From: CAMFLJ01 sp965279255
GTDB lineage: Bacteria; Actinomycetota; Acidimicrobiia; Acidimicrobiales; Acidimicrobilacustridaceae
DNA: 64,000 bases
Reading direction: 5' to 3'
NCBI GenBank assembly: GCA_965279255.1
Contig: OZ257146.1
Span: 2,046,001-2,110,000 of the forward strand
Numbering within the stretch: position 1 is the first letter of the stretch; the number at the start of each line of letters is the position of its first letter. Below are positions 58,974-64,000 of the stretch, one piece after another. The notes below the pieces were generated by a model. That model was not told the origin of the DNA and searched no databases. It saw only the letters and a program-made list of their open reading frames with translations. Both the position numbers and the translations under genes were made by a program.

Positions 58974-59951
58974 GTGACCACCCAGGAGGCCGAGCCCCGC
59001 TCGGCGACGTTCGCCGAGCTGTTCGGCACCATCACCGCCGCTGTCGGCCGCGCCATCAGGGGCAAGTCCGACGTCGTCGAGCTGGCGGTGCTCTGCCTCG
59101 TCTCCGAGGGCCACCTCCTGCTCGAGGACGTGCCCGGCGTCGGCAAGACCACCCTGGCCAAGGCACTGGCGGCCTCGGTCGAGTGCGAGTTCGGGCGCAT
59201 CCAGTTCACCCCCGACCTGCTGCCCTCCGACGTCGTGGGCGTCACCGTCTGGAACCGCTCGGCCGACGTGTTCGAGTTCCGACCCGGTCCGGTGTTCGCC
59301 TCGATCGTGCTCGGCGACGAGCTCAACCGGGCGTCGCCGAAGACCCAGTCGGCCCTGCTCGAGGCCATGGCCGAGAACCAGGTCACCGTCGACGGCACGA
59401 CCTATCCCCTCGGCCCGCCGTTCATGGTGATCGCCACCCAGAACCCGGTCGAGCACGAGGGCACCTACCCGCTGCCCGAGAGCCAGCTCGACCGCTTCCT
59501 GATGAAGGCGTCGGTGGGCTACCCCGACCGGACCTCCGAGCTCGAGGTCCTCGACACCCACGGCGACGCCGTCGCCCTCGCCCACCTCAGCCCTGTGGCC
59601 ACCGCCGCCGACGTGAACGGCCTCATCGCCGCGGCCCGCACGGTGCACGCCTCTCCGTCGATCCGCGGCTACCTGGTCGACCTCGCCGACGCCACCCGCC
59701 GCCATCCCCACCTCGCCCTCGGCATGTCGCCCCGGGCCACGTTGTCGCTGCTGCGCGTCGCCCGCTCCCGGGCCGCCTCGCAGGGCCGGGCCTACGTCGT
59801 CCCCGACGACGTCAAGGCCCTCGCCGAGCCCGTCCTCGCCCACCGCCTCGTGGTCACCCCGGAGGCCCAGCTCCAGGGCATCAGCCCGGCCGACGCCCTG
59901 CGCGAGGTGCTGGCCACCATCCCCGTGCCCACGGCGGCCGGTCAGGCCTGA
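58974..59951 (+). CDS. MoxR-family AAA+ ATPase
   Basis: The 325-aa ATPase has Walker A EDVPGVGKTTLAKAL, Walker B IVLGDELNRASPKTQSALLEAM and sensor VIATQNPVEHEGTYPLPESQLDRF, all MoxR hallmarks. MoxR proteins act as chaperones for metal or complex insertion with VWA/DUF58 partners. The GTG at 58974 has a GAGAGGAG ribosome site; TAGCCT at 58917-58922 is a possible promoter. It heads a three-gene operon with the DUF58 and transglutaminase genes, a common actinobacterial module. Confidence 0.93.
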   Translation: MTTQEAEPRSATFAELFGTITAAVGRAIRGKSDVVELAVLCLVSEGHLLLEDVPGVGKTTLAKALAASVECEFGRIQFTPDLLPSDVVGVTVWNRSADVFEFRPGPVFASIVLGDELNRASPKTQSALLEAMAENQVTVDGTTYPLGPPFMVIATQNPVEHEGTYPLPESQLDRFLMKASVGYPDRTSELEVLDTHGDAVALAHLSPVATAADVNGLIAAARTVHASPSIRGYLVDLADATRRHPHLALGMSPRATLSLLRVARSRAASQGRAYVVPDDVKALAEPVLAHRLVVTPEAQLQGISPADALREVLATIPVPTAAGQA

Positions 59952-59955
59952 GCCC

Positions 59956-61146
59956 GTGCTCACCCGCCGCGGCTGGCTCACCGGCGTGCTGGCCGGGGTC
60001 CTGCTGGTCCTCGGCCGGGTGTTCGGCACGATCGAGGGCTACATCGCGGGCGCCGTGCTGGCCGCCCTGCTGGTCGGGTCGGTGCTGTGGCTGGTCGCCA
60101 CCCGTCTCGACGTGTCGGTCACCCGGGTGCTGCACCCGCCCAGGGTCCACGCCGGCTCGTCGACCCGGGTCGACCTCGCCGTGGTCAACCGGGCCCGCCG
60201 GGCCAGCCCCGTGCTCACCCTGCGCGACCGCGTCTCGGGCACCCGGGGGGCGTCGCTCCTCGTGGCGCCGCTCGACCCCGGTGCCGAGACCAGGGCCGCC
60301 TACCGCTTCGCCACCGAGCGCCGGGGCGTGGTCACGGTCGGCCCGCTGCAGGTCGAGCTCACCGACCCGTTCGGGCTCGCCCGCCTGCGCCTGCCCGCCG
60401 CCGGCATCTCCGAGCTGGTCGTCTACCCGCCCATCGAGGCCCTGCCGGCGGTGCCGCTGAGCGCCGGGAACGACCCCCTGGCCGGGTCCGAGCACCCCAA
60501 CGCCCTCGGCCGCGGTGGCGAGGACTTCTTCGCCCTGCGGGCCTACGTCGTGGGCGACGACCTGCGCCGGGTGCACTGGCCCGCGACCGCCCGCCACGAC
60601 GAGCTCATGGTCCGCCAGGACGAGCTCCCGTGGCAGGGCCGCACCACCCTCGTGATCGACGACCGCGCCGGGGTCCACACCGCCGAGAGCTTCGAGCGCA
60701 TGGTGTCAGCCGCCGCCAGCATCCTGGTCGCCGGCAACCGCCGCCAGGACCTCGTCCGGATCGTCACCGCCAGTGGTTCCGACAGCGGCTACGGCGCCGG
60801 GCGGGCCCACGTCGAGGGCCTGCTCGAGGCCCTGGCGTGCATCGAGCCGCAGGGTGGCGCCGACCTGACCGGCGCCGGCGAGGTCCTCGGGGCCACCGGC
60901 GTCAGCGGTGCGCTGGTGGTGCTCACCGGGGGCGCCGGGCCCGACGAGCTCACCGGCCTGGTGGCCCGGGCCGAGCCCTCCGGCCCCGAGGCGCTGCTGT
61001 CGTTCGCGCCCGGCGCCACCGGTGGACCGACCGTCACCGGCCCGGTGGTGCAGCTGGGCTCCGACACCCCCCTGGCGGCGGGCTGGGCGGCAGCCCTGCG
61101 CCGCCGCTCCGGCCGCTCGCGCACCTCCACCGGGAGGCCGCGTTGA
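59956..61146 (+). CDS. DUF58 protein (VWA-like, MoxR partner)
   Basis: The 396-aa protein has two N-terminal membrane helices (LTGVLAGVLLVLGRVFG, YIAGAVLAALLVGSVLWLVA). A beta region follows, then the DUF58 signature GRGGEDFFALRAYVVGDDLRRVHWPATARHDELMVRQDE. Its partner MoxR lies 4 bp upstream (GTG 59956). DUF58 folds resemble vWA domains and often act with MoxR. The stop overlaps the transglutaminase start (TTGA). A cytoplasmic or membrane role with cell-wall enzymes is inferred. Confidence 0.9.
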   Translation: MLTRRGWLTGVLAGVLLVLGRVFGTIEGYIAGAVLAALLVGSVLWLVATRLDVSVTRVLHPPRVHAGSSTRVDLAVVNRARRASPVLTLRDRVSGTRGASLLVAPLDPGAETRAAYRFATERRGVVTVGPLQVELTDPFGLARLRLPAAGISELVVYPPIEALPAVPLSAGNDPLAGSEHPNALGRGGEDFFALRAYVVGDDLRRVHWPATARHDELMVRQDELPWQGRTTLVIDDRAGVHTAESFERMVSAAASILVAGNRRQDLVRIVTASGSDSGYGAGRAHVEGLLEALACIEPQGGADLTGAGEVLGATGVSGALVVLTGGAGPDELTGLVARAEPSGPEALLSFAPGATGGPTVTGPVVQLGSDTPLAAGWAAALRRRSGRSRTSTGRPR

Positions 61147-63500
61147 CCACCACCCTGCCGCCCCCCACCGCACCCGCCCACGACGCCGGGCCCCCCGTGC
61201 CGCCCCCGCCCGCGGAGCCGGCCGGCCGCACCCTCCGGCCTCGCAGCGCGGTCCCCGGCCTCCACCTGCTGCTCACCGAGGTCGCCCTCGCCGCCATGAC
61301 CTGCGCCGCGGTCGTGGGCTTCGGCCGCATCTTCGCCGACTGGAGCTTCCTCGCCCCGCTCCTCGTCATCGCCCTCGCCGCCCACGTCACCCTGGCGCTC
61401 TGCCGTCGGCGGGGCTTCGGGGTGCCGACCACGTTCGTCATCACCACCGTCGAGTGGTTGCTGGTGGTCACCTGGCTGTTCTTCGTCGACACGACCCTCG
61501 CACTGATCCCCACCCCCGACACCCTCTCCACCGCCCGCCTCGAGCTCGACCGCTCGTGGTCGGCGTTCTCCCAGGTCGTCTCCCCCGCGCCCGTGCAGAC
61601 CGGCTTCCTGCTGGCCGCCGCTGCAGCGGTGGCCGGCGGTGCCTTCCTGGCCGACTGGGCGGCGTTCCGGCTCTGGTCGGCCCGCGAGGCCCTCGTCCCC
61701 TCGGTCACCCTGTTCGTCTTCGCCACCCTGCTCGCCGACGAGCGCTACCGCCCGGCCTCCGCCGTGCTGATGATCGCCGCGGTGATGGCCTTCCTGCTCA
61801 CCCACCGGGTGGTCGACCTCGAGCGCTCCGACGGCTGGGTCAGCAGCGGGCGGGCCCGGGCCGGTCGCTCGATGCTCGCCGCCGGCGCCCTGCTCGGCGT
61901 GATCGCGCTCGCCCTCGGCACGCTCGTCGCCCCCCACCTGCCCGGTGTCGACGAGTCACCGCTCGTCGACTGGCGCAACAAGGGCGACGGCAGCAGCGCC
62001 CGCATGCTCACCAGCCCGCTCGTCGACCTGCGCACCCGCCTGGTCGACACCACCAACACCGAGCTGTTCACCGTGCAGTCCGACACCCGCTCGTACTGGC
62101 GCATCGCATCGCTCGACCAGTTCGACGGCACCCAGTGGCGGCTCTCGGCCAACACCGACACCGTCGCCGCGGGAAGCCTCGGCGCCGATCCGCTGCTCCG
62201 TTCTGCCCGCGCCGACCAGGTCTCCCAGCGGTTCACGATCCAGCAGCTGGAGACCAACTGGATCCCCGCCGCCTACCAGCCGATCAGGTTCCGGAGCCTG
62301 ACCGGCGAGCTCGTCCGCTACGACAAGGAGACCTCCACCCTCATCTCCGAGGACCCGACCGGCGAGGACAGCACCTACGAGGTGCTCTCGGTCCTGCCGG
62401 ACTTCACGGCCGAGGAGCTGCGCTTCGCCGACCAGGACGTGTCGGACGAGGTGCGGAGCTCGCTCGAGCTGCCGGAGGGGTTCAGCCCGAAGGCCAAGCG
62501 CATCGCCCGCGAGGCCACTGCGGGTGCGGCGACCCACTACGACCAGGCGCTCGCCCTGCAGACCTTCTTCCGGGAGGGGGGCGGGTTCACCTACAGCACC
62601 GACGTGCCGCCCGGCCAGGGCGAGAGCGCCATCGACGACTTCCTCGACCAGCGCGTCGGCTACTGCGAGCAGTTCTCCGGCGCCTTCGCCGCGATGGCCC
62701 GCAGCCTCGGCATCCCGGCCCGGGTCGCGGTGGGCTACACGTGGGGCGACGAGGACCCCGCCAACCCCGGCACGTACCAGGTCCTCGGCCGCAACGCCCA
62801 CGCCTGGCCCGAGGTCTACCTCGGCGAGTTCGGCTGGGTGCCCTTCGAGCCCACGCCCGGCCGCGGCAACCCCGACGCCACCGCCTACACCGGCGTGGCC
62901 GGTGCCCAGGAGGACGGCAGCTCCCCCGCCAGCACCACCACGACCACCGCGCCCGACGCCAGCTCCACCACCACCTCGATCGCGGCCGCCGACGAGACCG
63001 CCAGCGCCGTGCTCGACCGAACCGGCTCGTCCGACGGTGTCGTCGACACGGCGCTGCGGGGCCTGCTGCTCGCCCTCGCGGCGGCGGTGCTCTACCTCGT
63101 GGCCGTCCCCGGTGCGCTGGCCGTGCGCCGGCGCCGCCGCCGGGCCCGGGCCAGCGGCTCACCGTCGGCCGAGGTCGGCGTGGCCTGGACCGAGGTCACC
63201 GAGACGCTGGCCGCGGCCGGGGTCAGGGCCCGCCCCGACGAGACCCACACCGAGCTGGCCGTCCGGGCCGCCGAGGCCGTGCCCACCGCCGCCGACCCCA
63301 TGGCCCGTCTCGCAGGGGCCGCCGACGCCACCGCCTACGGCCCCACACCGGGCACCGCCGACGGCACCGACGCCGAGCGCGACGCCGACGAGGTCCGCCA
63401 GGCGGTCGACGCCCACCTGGGCACCAGGGGGCGGATCCGGCGCTTCCTCGACCCGCGCCCGCTGTGGGCCGGCCGGGCCCACCGCCACCGCACGGGCTGA
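61143..63500 (+). CDS. TgpA-like membrane transglutaminase
   Basis: The 785-aa protein has six or so N-terminal membrane helices (for example LTEVALAAMTCAAVVGF and GFLLAAAAAVAGGAFL), an extracytoplasmic region, then a transglutaminase core with C508 (GYCEQFSGAFAAMARSLGIPARVAVGY) and H553 (NAHAWPEVYL). The third residue position is E569 in PFEPTPG. A Thr/Ser-rich linker, a further membrane helix (ALRGLLLALAAAVLYLVAV) and a C-terminal cytoplasmic domain (DUF4129-like) follow. It may remodel surface proteins or wall peptides. TTG 61143 overlaps the DUF58 stop. Confidence 0.92.
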   Translation: MTTTLPPPTAPAHDAGPPVPPPPAEPAGRTLRPRSAVPGLHLLLTEVALAAMTCAAVVGFGRIFADWSFLAPLLVIALAAHVTLALCRRRGFGVPTTFVITTVEWLLVVTWLFFVDTTLALIPTPDTLSTARLELDRSWSAFSQVVSPAPVQTGFLLAAAAAVAGGAFLADWAAFRLWSAREALVPSVTLFVFATLLADERYRPASAVLMIAAVMAFLLTHRVVDLERSDGWVSSGRARAGRSMLAAGALLGVIALALGTLVAPHLPGVDESPLVDWRNKGDGSSARMLTSPLVDLRTRLVDTTNTELFTVQSDTRSYWRIASLDQFDGTQWRLSANTDTVAAGSLGADPLLRSARADQVSQRFTIQQLETNWIPAAYQPIRFRSLTGELVRYDKETSTLISEDPTGEDSTYEVLSVLPDFTAEELRFADQDVSDEVRSSLELPEGFSPKAKRIAREATAGAATHYDQALALQTFFREGGGFTYSTDVPPGQGESAIDDFLDQRVGYCEQFSGAFAAMARSLGIPARVAVGYTWGDEDPANPGTYQVLGRNAHAWPEVYLGEFGWVPFEPTPGRGNPDATAYTGVAGAQEDGSSPASTTTTTAPDASSTTTSIAAADETASAVLDRTGSSDGVVDTALRGLLLALAAAVLYLVAVPGALAVRRRRRRARASGSPSAEVGVAWTEVTETLAAAGVRARPDETHTELAVRAAEAVPTAADPMARLAGAADATAYGPTPGTADGTDAERDADEVRQAVDAHLGTRGRIRRFLDPRPLWAGRAHRHRTG

Positions 63501-63507
63501 CCACCCC

Positions 63508-63550
63508 CGCCCAGACGCCCCGCCGCCCAGACGCACCGTCGCCCAGACGC
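63508..63550 (+). repeat. three copies of a 16-bp tandem repeat
   Basis: The 11-mer CGCCCAGACGC occurs at 63508, 63524 and 63540, so the period is exactly 16 bp. It lies between the transglutaminase stop and the terminator hairpin. It is probably a slippage product; a binding role is possible. Confidence 0.6.
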
Positions 63551-63553
63551 GGA

Positions 63554-63577
63554 GATGGCGGCCCGGAGGCCGCCATC
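63554..63577. terminator. perfect 10-bp hairpin after the transglutaminase gene
   Basis: GATGGCGGCC-CGGA-GGCCGCCATC lies between convergent stops at 63500 and 63606; a likely bidirectional terminator. No U-tract follows. Confidence 0.7.
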
Positions 63578-63605
63578 GGAGGAAGAACGTCGAGGTTCGG
63601 AGGGG

Positions 63606-63986
63606 CTACTCGTCCTCGGGGCGCTTGAGCCGGTCCTTCAGCTTGGTGCTGGTGTTGCCCAGGGCGTCGCGCAGGCCGGCGGCCTTCATCGACTGGGTCA
63701 TCTGCTGCATGCCCGCCTTGCCGAGGCGACGGGCGTTGCGCTCGACCGCCAGGGCCGAGACCAGCATGATCAGGAAGCCACCGAAGGCCAGCAGGTAGGA
63801 CGTGCCCAGCGTGAGGATGAGCACGGCGAGACCGGCCACGAAGCCCAACAGCGACCACTTCAGGTTGCGGTAGGCGTGCGTGTAGACGGTGGTGTCGGCG
63901 ATGTCGCGAGCCAGTGCCGGATCGGACTGGTAGAGCTGCTGCTCGATCTCGCTCAGGATGCGCTGTTCGTCCTCGGAGAGCGGCAC
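63606..63986 (-). CDS. DUF3040 membrane protein
   Basis: The 126-aa protein starts with MPLSEDEQRILSEIEQQLYQSDPALA, the DUF3040 signature. Two membrane helices follow (about residues 45-63, WSLLGFVAGLAVLILTLG, and 66-80, LLAFGGFLIMLVSAL). A basic C-terminus then reads RNARRLGKAGMQQM. In many actinobacteria this gene lies just before mraZ; here about 16 kb of other genes intervene. The function is unknown. The GTG start at 63986 is inside the window. Confidence 0.85.
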   Translation of the reverse strand: MPLSEDEQRILSEIEQQLYQSDPALARDIADTTVYTHAYRNLKWSLLGFVAGLAVLILTLGTSYLLAFGGFLIMLVSALAVERNARRLGKAGMQQMTQSMKAAGLRDALGNTSTKLKDRLKRPEDE

Positions 63987-64000
63987 CGGTGGATCCCTTC

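Noticed and set aside
62847..62849. Loss of the catalytic acid in the transglutaminase (Glu in PFEPTPG)
   Set aside because: As I recall, FEPTPG is common in TgpA-like bacterial proteins, so this is not a defect.

Overview
This is a GC-rich actinobacterial chromosome segment, most likely from the Acidimicrobiia (Iamia/Ilumatobacter-like). I infer this from four things: the division and cell-wall (dcw) gene order without ftsA, a bacterial proteasome activator (Bpa), SepF/YggT/DivIVA next to ftsZ, and an actinobacterial-style mraZ-to-dnaE gene neighbourhood. No rRNA, tRNA or CRISPR array was found. Nearly all the sequence is coding. The longest stretch without a gene is about 300 bp (47.33-47.63 kb, upstream of mraZ).

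Layout. 0-4.1 kb is an accessory patch: a partial HAD phosphatase, a DUF222/HNH nuclease, an orphan gene and one IS481-like insertion sequence with 37-bp inverted ends. 4.1-12 kb holds a YyaL-type thioredoxin-fold protein, a nitroreductase, an unknown gene, a TPR membrane protein and dnaE. 12-14.2 kb carries a membrane protein and a tightly overlapped operon of an NsrR-like Rrf2 regulator, the di-iron cluster-repair protein RIC and a 3Fe-4S ferredoxin, with a 29-bp operator in front. 14.2-25.3 kb holds bpa, a PPOX-fold protein, a stand-alone LigD-type polymerase, two divergent citrate synthases (one fused to a helix-turn-helix), a phosphodiesterase, a second Rrf2 regulator, rluD, lspA and a TraR/DksA-like protein with a histone-H1-like tail. 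ileS (25.4-28.4 kb) runs the opposite way.

28.6-47.4 kb is the cell-wall and division supercluster, all on the minus strand: mraZ, rsmH, ftsL, ftsI, murE, mraY, murD, ftsW, murG, murC, murB, ftsQ, ftsZ, pgeF, yggS, sepF, yggT, divIVA. murF is missing from its usual place. Most neighbours overlap by 4 bp (ATGA, GTGA or TTGA), so they are probably translationally coupled. mraZ has a clear promoter and three TGGG boxes, which fit MraZ autorepression. A 25-bp inverted repeat around a structured loop lies between mraZ and rsmH.

47.6-63.99 kb contains an enoyl-CoA hydratase/saccharopine-dehydrogenase-like pair, a VOC protein, an alpha/beta hydrolase, an unknown-protein/MFS pair followed by a TerB-like/Coq4-like protein, an HNH plus lipoate-ligase-like pair, an SDR dehydrogenase, a ROK kinase, and a MoxR ATPase/DUF58/transglutaminase module with a convergent DUF3040 gene.

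Two window-wide patterns stand out. First, about 16 genes have a TANNNT hexamer 6-10 nt before the start codon and no Shine-Dalgarno sequence, which suggests widespread leaderless transcription; I used this to choose several starts. Second, convergent or operon-end junctions carry long palindromes from at least three related repeat families, probably bidirectional terminators or REP-like elements.
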